A stretch of DNA of 64,000 bases from Euryodendron excelsum (Eukaryota; Streptophyta; Magnoliopsida; Ericales; Pentaphylacaceae): NCBI GenBank assembly GCA_033060915.1, contig CM065397.1:25395001-25459000 (forward strand), written 5' to 3'. A program made the position numbers and the translations under genes. The notes beneath the pieces were generated by a model. That model was not told the origin of the DNA. It ran no database searches and saw only the letters and a program-made list of their open reading frames with translations. This document shows, one piece after another, positions 22,334-31,792 of the stretch; positions within the stretch are counted from its first letter, which is position 1; each line of letters begins with the position of its first letter.

Positions 22334-24178
22334 TCACAGGTCGAAGTCAATATCATCTAGATCAAAATTTCCGAAACCCGGCATCGGAGGAGGGGGGTAA
22401 CTACTCGAAGCACCACCATCCTGCAGGGAAGATAGAACCAAAATCAGCCACAAGCAAAAGGAATTAAGCAACAGCAGAGCAATAAGGAGCAAAGAGAGAA
22501 TAACTTACCCCCCCACCACCCATCTGAGATAACCAAGCCGTCAGGGAAGCTACCTCGGCCTGGTACTGGTCCCGCTCCATCTGGTACTGGTCTCTCTGGT
22601 CTCTCACAGCAGTAAACTCGGCCTGGGGCACATATCCTCCAGCACGGCGCCATAGGTCAACCACCTCCTAGCCAACAGCGTACCCGCTGACTACTACCTC
22701 AAACAGGGTGAAGGCACCAACCGAATGGGCTCCAAAGTGCGCAGTGTAATCCGTATCCGAAAGGAGCAGGAACTCGGCACCTGGCTGACGCTCCTGATAA
22801 GGGATGGGCACTCCCGCCACCGGGGCTCCAAACATATACTCTTGCGGAGCCCCTGCTGATCGAAACTCCTTGTGAAAATGCCTCCAGTGCCGCTCTCCAA
22901 GGTAGGACTCCCAGGTGTCATCACTAAGAAAAGCAGCTCTCGACAAGGACAACGGGACAAGGTACCAAACTGTCTCGTAATGGACTGATCCAATGAAAGG
23001 CCGCCAGGTCACATCCCTCGCCTCAATCAACTCCAGGTTAGCCCGGAGCGTCACGAAGTCAGTAATCTCCGATCGTTGGGCTACCCGGTCACGAGCCCAC
23101 CACAAAGCACGAGGATAGAGATCATCCTCAACAACTGTAGGGCCACGCACCGGTAGGTACTCGTAACTCCACCAGACAAGGAAGGGCCAAAGCTAGTCAT
23201 GCTGCCCCAATGAGAAGAAGTCCGAACCCGCATCGATCAAAGAAAGCAGCCAAAAGAAAAGGACCCCCAGTCCAACTCAGACAAAGCTCCCAGATCGGCT
23301 ACTATACTCATCAAACGGCACGGCACGAGTGACTTGTTGTTATTGCAGAAGCAGCTAAAGATGATATACAACACAAGTCACCGTCTCATGATATGCCGCT
23401 TGGCAGGCGATGACTCAGTAGCAAAAGTACGCTCACCTTGACTAATCCAAGAGACTGGGAAGGCAGAATGCTCAGGATGAGGCAAGTCCAACAGCAAACA
23501 AGCCTCGCCCCTGCCGACTGGGTGCAGGGTGACCCGCCGGCCGACAAAGGAGAGTCCTGTAATAATCGCCCAATCTAAAGGAGTGGGGCCTAACTCGAAG
23601 CCGACAAAATGGAAGGTCCCAGTCTCCCCGAACCACCTCTCAACAAGTGCCAGTACTAAATGCTGATTCAGGCGGTTAGCCTGTAATCCCATAAAGGCAC
23701 CAAACTCGATCTCTACTAAGAAGGCGCGGTATGATGGGGCAGCCTGTTGCATGGTCACAAAAACCTGATGAACAGCCCCTCGGAAAGCTGTATGTACCCG
23801 CGGAGGTGGCAAACGCTGTCTGGAGTATACACTAGGATGATAGGCCAGATCCCCGAGTGGTGGGACATCTGGTATCTGCAGATCTCCCAAGTCGGCATCT
23901 GTCTACCTATGCCTGGAAGAAGCTCTCCCATAGCCGGTCACCTGATCCCCAAGGCCCTGTACCTCCTCCTTGGCATCAGTTTTCTCGAAAAAAGCCTGCT
24001 CAACAAGAGGAAAAGGGTCGACAGGTAGTCTACTCCCCTGCCTGCTCTGGCTGGATGAAGATCGTCCGGTAGATCGTCGACTACCTCTAGATCGACTAGA
24101 GCCACCAGCAGAATCGGTCCGGGCCGCCTTCCTCGAGTGGCGTCTCCTCTCAGAACCGTCATCACCCGCGTCTGCCAT
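22334..24178 (-). pseudogene. E1 antisense gene: plant-mobile-domain-like protein, intron-containing, broken
   Basis: It runs opposite to gag. The ATG at 24178 is preceded by an intron acceptor (TTTTCAG|G). The N-terminus is Ser/Arg-rich (MADAGDDGSERRRHSRKAAR). The domain follows with LGDLAYHPSVY, FVGFELGPTPLDWAIITGLS, LVLYIIFSCFCNNN, LDWGSFSFGCFLRRMRVRTS, the expected WSYEYLP block, then DLYPRALWWARDRVAQ and DVTWRPF. This is the pattern of the plant mobile domain/aminotransferase-like family found in MAIN and MAIL1 and in many plant transposons. A coiled-coil-like stretch (QYQMERDQYQAEVASL) follows. A last intron (22421-22508, GTAAGT...CTGCAG) leads to a short exon ending FGNFDLDDIDFDL. Breaks are TAG near 23906, TGA near 23372, a 1-nt frameshift near 23190 and a stop near 22668. 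The E2 copy confirms the gene structure. Confidence 0.8.
22421..22508 (-). other. Last intron of the E1 antisense gene
   Basis: On the minus strand the donor is GGG|GTAAGTTA and the acceptor is CCCTGCAG|GATGG (88 bp). The position relative to the final exon, ending in NFDLDD, is the same as in E2 (59422-59519). Confidence 0.75.
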
Positions 24179-24179
24179 C

Positions 24180-25052
24180 CTGAAAAGGTAAGCCAAGGTA
24201 GGTGATGTTAACATACCACCCATGCAGTTTAAATAACAGTAAAATGAAATAAACAACTAACATAAACAAAACAAATAGAAGACTTCGAATGATAAGTCAA
24301 AACAAATTTCCTATATGCACATCTTGATTTTCAAACTTTAAACCAAGTTTCAAGGTTTCGTTGCCTTTTTCCTTCAAAAAAATTTTATTTCTAAAACTTT
24401 AACCAATTCTTTCCATAATTTCTAAAAACTTTCGGCAGAGTCCTGTTTAAGAATGGCCCCTACAACGCCCATGACATCAACACAAAATGCAAAATGTGCA
24501 CTTTCCAACAATCACATAACAATGGCACCCGTGCACACTTTTCAATTTTTCAAAATTTTCAAAAATCATGTTTTATTTTTCAAATAAATCAACGGTTTTC
24601 AAACATCTCCTAAAATTTTTCAAAATCACCTCAAATGTTTTCTAAAATATTCCAATCTTTTTCCAACTTCAAAAATTTCATCAATTTCTTGAATTTTCTA
24701 ATTTTTTCTAATTTTCTAAATATTTTTCTATTTTTCAAAAATAAAAAATTCACCGAGTTTTCAAAAAATCACGAAACTTCATACGTTTGTTAAACACATT
24801 TTTCTAAGGCACATTGCACAAAAACATAGCTAGAAAACCCAATACCCATGCCTGTAGGAACAAATCCCCTATTCCTGCAGAAAGCCCTCTTCGCATAATC
24901 ATGAAAAATCATTTAAATTCAATCAAACAACCATCAAAATGCAAAAACAACATCACCAAAGTGTTCAAAACATATCAAAACATTATTTTTCACTATTCAC
25001 ATGATTCAAACGAAGTTCTACACATCAAAATCAACAATATTTGAAAACTCAC
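24180..25052 (-). other. 5'UTR intron of the E1 antisense gene
   Basis: On the minus strand the donor is CCAAAAG|GTGAGTTTTC at 25052 and the acceptor is CCTTTTCAG|G one base before the ATG (873 bp). The E2 copy has a donor in the matching context (ACTTCAAAG|GTTAGT) and an acceptor at the same place before its ATG. The sequence between is AT-rich with no gene. Confidence 0.75.
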
Positions 25053-25307
25053 CTTTTGGAAGTTCTCCGGCGAAATCTTCTCTTCCGGCAACTTTTCCGG
25101 CGACGTGGACTCCTTCTGGCAATCACCCGTGGTCCCCAAGGAGTGCTCCTTCAATCTCCAAGATGGATTCCTCGCAGTGCCTCACGAATTTGCGAAAACC
25201 CTCCAAAGTGCCGCGGCTGTTCGAACCAGAAATTTTCTAGTTTTAACTTTAAGCCTGGCGCCACTAGCAGAGGCGCCAGTCCATGTCTGCCAAAGTAGTG
25301 GTGCCAG
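25053..25307 (-). promoter_or_regulatory. E1 antisense promoter region and 5'UTR exon
   Basis: On the minus strand a palindrome pair (25287-25307 and 25255-25279, type GGCGCC...GGCGCC with ACTAG inside) is followed by an AT-rich TTAAAGTTAAAAC stretch that may serve as a TATA region. A 5'UTR exon then ends at the donor at 25052. The palindromes are the same motif as in the E1 LTR promoter. The antisense start site is inferred. Confidence 0.55.
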
Positions 25308-25488
25308 TTATAAATTCTGGGCAGTTTTGCCATTTTTCCCGCCAAAACTCGTTTTCGAAGGCCTTTTTGGCCCATTATCCATTTTCGACCCCCGTTGTCG
25401 AAAGATTTCCAGTGTCCGTCCCTCCGACTGCCTCGCGGTCAACATGGGACACTTACTCTTATTATTTTCTGTCTTTGACAAGCAAAGA

Positions 25489-25506
25489 CAGAAAAAGAGG
25501 GGCAGC
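25489..25506 (+). other. E1 polypurine tract
   Basis: GAAAAAGAGGGGCAGC precedes TGTAAGCACC of the 3' LTR. E2 has the same tract next to its LTR (55140-55156, reversed), which ties the two elements together. Confidence 0.85.
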
Positions 25507-25709
25507 TGTAAGCACCCATTTTTGACCGCTCGACAGTCTACACTCCGTCTAGACTTGTTTTCAAGTCATTGTGGGCATATTCCAATCGAAACCAATTCTC
25601 TAAGTCTAAATTCCGTCTTTCCATCACTTCGCGGGCCTGTCAGGCCCAAATAGAGGCAAATGACCAAAATGCCCTTAGGGGCATTGTCCTTTTCTTTTCG
25701 ATTCCAATC

Positions 25710-26310
25710 CCTCTCTCGAGACAGTTTATTCCTCGAGACTGTTCCAACTTAGGCATGTCTCTTCGGAGACAATAAGACCCCTTTCCAATCCCTCTCTCGA
25801 GACAGTTTATTCCTGGAGACAGTTCCAATCCAGGCACGTCTTCTCGGAGACGGTAAGACCCCTTTCCAGTCCCACTCTTGAGACAGTTTATTCCTCGAGA
25901 CGGTTCCAACCCAGGCACGTCTCTTCGGAGACGGTAAGACCCCTTTCCAATCCCACTCTTAAGACAGTTTATTCCTTGAGACGGTTCCAATCCAGGCACG
26001 TCTCTTCGAAGACTGTAAGACCCCTTTCCAATCCCACTCTCGAGACAGTTTATTCCTCGAGACGGTTCTAATCCAGGCACATCTCTTCGGAGACGATAAG
26101 TCCCCTTTCCAATCCCACTCTCGAGACAGTTTATTCTTCGAGACGGTTTCAATCCAGGCACGTCTCTTCGGAGACGATAAGTCCCCTTTCCAATCCCACT
26201 CTCGAGACAATTTATTCCTCGAGACGGTTCCAATTCAAGCACGTCTCTTCAGAGACGATAAGTCCCCTTTCCAATCCCTCTCTCGAGACAGTTTATTCCT
26301 CGAGACGGTC
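25710..26310 (+). repeat. 82-bp U3 array, about 8 copies (E1 3' LTR)
   Basis: Same unit as at 11505-12270, with the CTCGAG and CGTCTC-TTCG-GAGACG inverted modules. The copy number is about two lower than in the 5' LTR of the same element, so the array changed after insertion or during reverse transcription. Confidence 0.88.
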
Positions 26311-27263
26311 CGAGTAGCGAAACTACTCACAAAACCGTTAGAGTAGCGGAAATACTCACAAATAGGTCGATATAGGAAATTGGCAACAAACCCCTGTGTC
26401 ACGACGACCGCCGTTAAAGTGGCAGAAACACTCAAAACCCAGGTCAACACCAGTGTCTGTTAGCCTACTTTGGTGAAAAATGACCAAACTGTCCGGTGGT
26501 CCTTTTCCGAAACTTTTCGGTCAAGATGACCATTTTGCCCCTAAGCATCCGAATGCCCTGGGGACTACACCGGCTCTGGGTATCAAACTGATAATGTCTC
26601 GAGAATACTTTTTATAGTATTCTCAACCTTCCTTTACCTTTCCGGATCATTCCGAGTCAGTTCTGGCAAACCCGGTACAAAATGACCGTTTTGCCCCTGG
26701 TGGGCCGGTCACCTTTTTCGACCACACCAGCTCTGGGTATCAAACCGGTAACCTCCTAAGACTACTTTTTATAGTGTTCTCAACCTCCCCTTACCTTTCC
26801 GGATCATTCCGAATCCGTTCCGGCAAACCCGATAAAAAATGACCGTTTTGCCCCTGGTGGGCTGGTCTCGTTTTCTGACCACGTCGACTCTGGGAATCAA
26901 ACCGGAAACCTCTTGGAACATTCTAAATAATGTTTTTAGATCCCAAGTCTTCTTCCGGGACAATCCGAGTTCACCTCGGCAGCTTCCTTGTCCGATTGAC
27001 CGTTTTGCCCCTAAAGGCCCGGTCAACCTTTCCGACACATTTTGTCCTCACTTTTCAAGTCAAATACCTCTAGGACACTATTTTAAGTGTTCCTGCTCCT
27101 TTTCGGCCTTCTGGGTCATTCTCGGCTCCTTCAAATCATTTCCGGACTTTCCGGAGTCACTCCTAGTGAAGCCAGGCTAAAGATTGCATGGTAGTCACTA
27201 ATACAGGCGCCCAAATCTAGTCAAAGATACGTTGCTTGCCGACCTTAATAGTTTCCTAATTGG

Positions 27264-27380
27264 CTAGCGCCACTACTAGTGGCGCCAAGCCATTTGGCCT
27301 AGCGCCACTCCTAGTGGCGCTAGAAGGAATTTTGGCTTGGCGCCACTGCAACAGGCGCCAGTGTGTTCCTACCTCTATAA
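27264..27380 (+). promoter_or_regulatory. E1 3' LTR palindromes and TATA box
   Basis: TATAAAT at 27374-27380 with three upstream GGCGCCACT/AGTGGCGCC near-palindromes (about 27264-27289, 27299-27322, 27337-27361). One arm of the first carries CTAGCGCC. This copy could drive readthrough into flanking element H. Confidence 0.7.
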
Positions 27381-30300
27381 ATACAAAGCCTCATTCAATG
27401 TGAAGGGGGTCTGCAAACTTAACCTAAAAATCATATAATTCGATATACAGAGTTCGAGCACTCCCTAAACCCTAGCCTCCTTAGGTTCTCCAAACCCTAG
27501 ACACCATACACAAACCCTAGTCTCATATACATTCCTATACATCCCCATACACTAGCCTTCAACCATCCTTTGAAGACTTGAAGAGCTGTAATCCAAAACT
27601 TGAAGACAACCCTTGAAGGTCGAAGAAGAAGATCAAGACGAAGACCGAAGACTGAAGACAGCACGGCGCGCAAAATAAAGAAGACATACGGTAGGCTCCC
27701 TATTTAAATTTTCGCACTTCCCCCCTCTCTCTTCTCTCTCCTAACCCACTTGGGTTTTCTCTATTTTAATCCCCCATCTCTTTTCCCCCTTTCTTTGCAT
27801 GCTTGAAACAGGGGGATTCCCGGTCCATGTGTAGGATTGGGCTATTGGAGAGTCACCGTGATGGGGGCTTTCTTCTAGTCTAACCAAAGACCACGTGGGT
27901 CTGGCCCCCTTGATTATGTGGTGAAGCCTTAACCTTGTATGTTCACGACCCCAAAATTGCATTGTGCGTATCATGATCTTGCATCTTCCAAAAACCATTT
28001 TCAAACTCGTTTTGAAAATCGTTTTCAAACTTGTTCTCAAAATTTCATCAAAATCTCTTTTTCGAAAACTTGTTTTCAAAACCACAATTCTAGGGTGATT
28101 CTAACATTTCCATGGCTAGGGTTGCTTTAGGAAAGTGTTACATTAAAAGTGACCTTTTTGGTCTATGTTTTCAAATCTTATTGTTTTCCAAAACCACTTT
28201 CTTAAAGTGGTTCTAGCCCTCTTCTGGCTAGAATCGCTTTAAGAAAGTGAGATGTTTTTACTCCTTCTAAAAACTCTTCTTTCAAAAAGTCTTTCTTCCT
28301 AAAAATCTCTTTTTCAACATATCTTTCCAAAAACTCTCCTCTTCAAAATTGTTTTCAAAAACTCCCTTCCAAAATCTATTTTTCAAAACTCCCTTTTTCA
28401 ACTCCTTTCTAAAATCCTCTCCCCAAAATCCACTTTTTAAAAACGTTCCCCAAAAATCTTTCCAAAAACTTTCTTCAACAATCTTCAACCAAAAACCTTC
28501 CTAGAAGAACTCTCTCCAAAAATCTTTCCAAAAAATCTCTTTCCAAAATTTTCTTTCTAGAAATTCCCCTCTAGGATTTTCCTTCAAAAATCTACGTTTC
28601 TAAAAACACACTTTCCAAAAATTCCTCCCTAGGAATTCCCTTCTAGAAAACCTTCGTTTTCAAAAAACGCACTTTCCAAAAATCCATCTTTCCAAAAAAT
28701 GCACTTTAGAAAATTCTCTTTCCTTGGAGCACAAGTCAAGCCCTAGAACCCACAATTAGGAAACCCTAATTTTCTTTCCAAAAACGTGGTTTTTCAAACT
28801 TTGCCCTAGACCTAGGTTTCTAAAACCTCTTGTTTTCACATCCAAACTATACATGTTTTCAAAACCTCTTTTCTACATCAAAACTATAATTTTTCAAAAC
28901 TAGGGTTTCTAAAACTTTCTCTTTCTAAATTCTTGTCAAATCAAATATTTCCTTTTGGAAACCGAATCAAATCTCCCCGTTTAGGAAACTAGATCCTGTC
29001 CTCCGTTTTTGGAAACAAAATCAGACCTTCCCTTTTAGAAACCAAATCCAATCCATTCCTAATCCAACTCTTTCCTAATTCAAATCCTTCCTAAACTTCC
29101 ACTTTCCTAAATCTTAAGTTTCCAAAACTTTAACATAAAATTTTTTTCTAATTCGACCCTTTCCTAATCCTACCCCTTTTCCAAATCAGAACTTTCCAAA
29201 TTTAATTTTTCAAACTTTTTCTAAACTGAAACCTTTCCTAATTTCGAGACTTTCTAAAATTTAAACTCTAAAACTTTCTAAATCCTAAACTTTCTAAATT
29301 TCAAATCTTTCTAAAATTCTAAGCTTCCTAGATTCAAAACTTTCTTAAGTTAAATCTTTCTAAACCCAAATCTTTCTAAATTCTAAACTTTCCAAAACTT
29401 CAAAATCTTTTCAAATCTAAAACTTTTTTTTTTTAAACTCAAAAATTTCTCAATTCAAACATTTCCTAAACTAAAAACTTTCCTTTTTCAAACCTTTCCC
29501 AAAACGAAACTTTCTTATTTTCAAAACTTCCTTGTTTTCAAAACTTTCCAAATTCAAAATTTCCTTTTTTCAAACATTCCAAAATTCAAAACTTTCTTAA
29601 CTTGAAACTTTCTAAATTCTAAGTCTTTCCTAAACTAAACTTTTCTTAATTCAAAACATTTCTAAATTCAATACTTTCCCATTTGAAAACTTTCCAAAAA
29701 TGAAACTTTCCTAATTTGAAATTTTCCAAAAATGAAACTTTCCTAATTCAAAACTTTTCTAAATCAAACTTTTCCTAATTCTAATATCTCCTAAAATCTA
29801 ATCTTTCCAAATCTTCTAAGTCGAGTCGAATCTTTCCTAAGTCTCTTTCCTAAGTCTAGGTTTCCTAAACCTCCATCTTTCCAAAACAAGTCTAAATCTT
29901 TCAAAGTCCTACTTTTCCAAATCAAAATTCAATCTTTTCAATTCCAAAATTCCAAATTCCAGTTTTCAATCCTCTATTCAAAGTTCAATCTCTCAATCTT
30001 CCAATTCAATTTTCAATTCAATCTCTTTCTTCCAATCCAACAATCTCTTTTCAATCGGACTCCGGTTCGAACTACGACTGACCTGATTCCCCCAAAGGGA
30101 TACGTAGGCAACCTTCATAGGTGCGGCCACAACACTTTTCAAACTTTCAATTCCACCCTCATGGGTGTGGTTTCCAAAATCTTTTCAAATCTCAAATTCC
30201 CATCTACTTTCAAACTTTCTATTTTCAAATTTCTATTTCCAAATTTTCAAACTTTTCAGTTTCAATTCTATCTCTTCAAATCTCTTTTCAAATCTATTTT

Positions 30301-30859
30301 TCAAGTCTCTTTCCTTACACTTGTTAGTTTCTATTCAAACATTGTTTTTCGAAAAATGGATAGGATTGAACTATAGTTAGTTAAAGACTCTCATAGGTGA
30401 ATCTGGGGTAGATTGACATGTAGGTACCGAAAGGGCGGGATAGGGTGATAGCTTAGTGCGTCTTCCCTATACGTAACCAACCTCCGAACCTAGAATCACT
30501 GTTTTCAAAGACCAAAAAGGAGTTATTTTTCAAAAAAGGGCTAAATGTTTTCCAAAGGTTGCCAAACAACCTGTTTTCTTAAAAACCCTCTCTTGAGGAG
30601 ATATTTTTAAAATCGTTTTTCAAAAACCCTAAGTGTAGTCCTCGGATTATTCTTAGTTTTTAGGTGACCTAACTCACCTTAATCAAGTTAGGTGGCGACT
30701 CCGAATCTTTTTCAAAAGCCCTTTATTCAAATCAATTTTTCAATTCAAACCTAGTTGCACTCATTCTTTTAGGAGGGTGAGTTCTAACGAGAGAGTACAG
30801 CGTTTTTTCCACTTGTGTGTGTATTCCTCGAGTGTGAAAAATCTGGGCGCGACACTCCC

Positions 30860-31792
30860 ACAGATACCTTTATGAATTTCAAATAGATACCCTACACTTT
30901 GTCTGGGTGGACACAATGTGGATAGAGGCCAGTGAATGATTTTCTATATAGCTCCTTATTGGGTGATAGCCAGTACTTCAACGACTTATGCTTGATGCTT
31001 CTAGCCTTGTTCTTGTCTTCCAGCAGCTCATTCCTATTGAGGTAGGAAATGATCAGGTCCATCTAAGATGGCCTTAATTGCTCAATAGCCAAAGCTTGCA
31101 CTTTTTCTTAAAATATGCTTGGGCTAGGCAGTGTCTCCACGTGAATTGTTCTCTTTGATCCTGACTTTAGGGCCACTGCCAGTGTTGCCAAGGCATCAGC
31201 ATGAGCGTTGCTATCACGACCGATCTAATGGAGCTTGTATTTACTGAATTTGTCGAGCAACTCTCTTGCTTTTGCCAGGTACTACGCCATCTTGTCATTT
31301 TTTGCCATATACTCACCCATAATCTGGTTAACTACCAATTAGGAATCTGAATAGATGACTATCTCGGCAATCTTGAGCTTTATAGCTCGACGCAGGCCGG
31401 CGAGCAGAGCTTTCATATTCTGACTCATTATTCGATGCAGTAAACTCCAACTTTATAGTCTGCTCCAGTGCCATGCCGTCTGACATGATTAGGAGTATAC
31501 CCGATCCTGCCCCCTTGTCGTTGGATGCTCCGTCGACAAAAAGCTTCCAATGATCAGCAATCTTCCATAATTCCAAAGGGGGATCACAATTTGGTTAATC
31601 GGCATCTAGGTGCCTAAATGGCTTCCTGGAGCAATTCAATAGAAAATTCAGTAATAAAATCAGTAAGTACCTAACTTTTTACTGCCAACTTGGGTTAAAA
31701 TTTGATGTCAAACTCACCTAACTCCACTGTCCATTTTGCTAGTCTTCTTGAGAAATTTGCCCTTTTGAGGAGTGGCTTAAGTTGATGATCTG
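30860..31792 (-). pseudogene. Element H RNase H and start of integrase (broken)
   Basis: The minus strand encodes [18 protein letters not shown], then [13 protein letters not shown], then IYSDS and [15 protein letters not shown]. These are the three acidic clusters (D, E, D) of the RNase H domain of Tat-clade polyproteins. Downstream text such as RDSNAHADALATLA fits the end of the domain, and the frame runs on towards integrase at 11298 on the other side of E1. Several stops and a frameshift near 31430 break it. The upstream RNase H coding lies beyond solo LTR-2. Confidence 0.8.

Larger units (their letters stand above)
11299..30854 (+). mobile_element. E1: full-length non-autonomous Ogre-lineage element (gag, antisense gene, no pol)
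   Basis: E1 is 19,556 bp and flanked by a perfect 5-bp duplication CTCCC at 11294-11298 and 30855-30859. The 5' LTR is 5496 bp and the 3' LTR 5348 bp; both start TGTAAGCACC and end GGGCGYGACA. A tRNA-Arg primer site follows the 5' LTR, and a polypurine tract (GAAAAAGAGGGGCAGC) precedes the 3' LTR. The interior holds a Tat/Ogre-type gag and, on the opposite strand, an intron-containing plant-mobile-domain gene. No protease, RT, RNase H or integrase motif is present, so mobility would have to depend on a partner. This is the architecture of pol-less gag-bearing elements (TR-GAG). The LTRs differ by a few percent in the stretches I compared by eye, plus array copy number. Confidence 0.93.
25507..30854 (+). 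repeat. E1 3' LTR (5.35 kb)
   Basis: Near-identical to the 5' LTR in order: the 82-bp array with about 8 copies (25710-26310), the 157-bp array (about 26520-27010), the promoter (27264-27380), the conserved leader block, the G-depleted tract, and U5 with the TGGCGACTCCG copy. It differs by about two fewer 82-bp units and by an extra short segment near 30805-30825. Confidence 0.93.

Noticed and set aside
22334..24178. Independent host gene on the minus strand inside E1
   Set aside because: The same gene sits at the same place and orientation in E2, so it belongs to the element.
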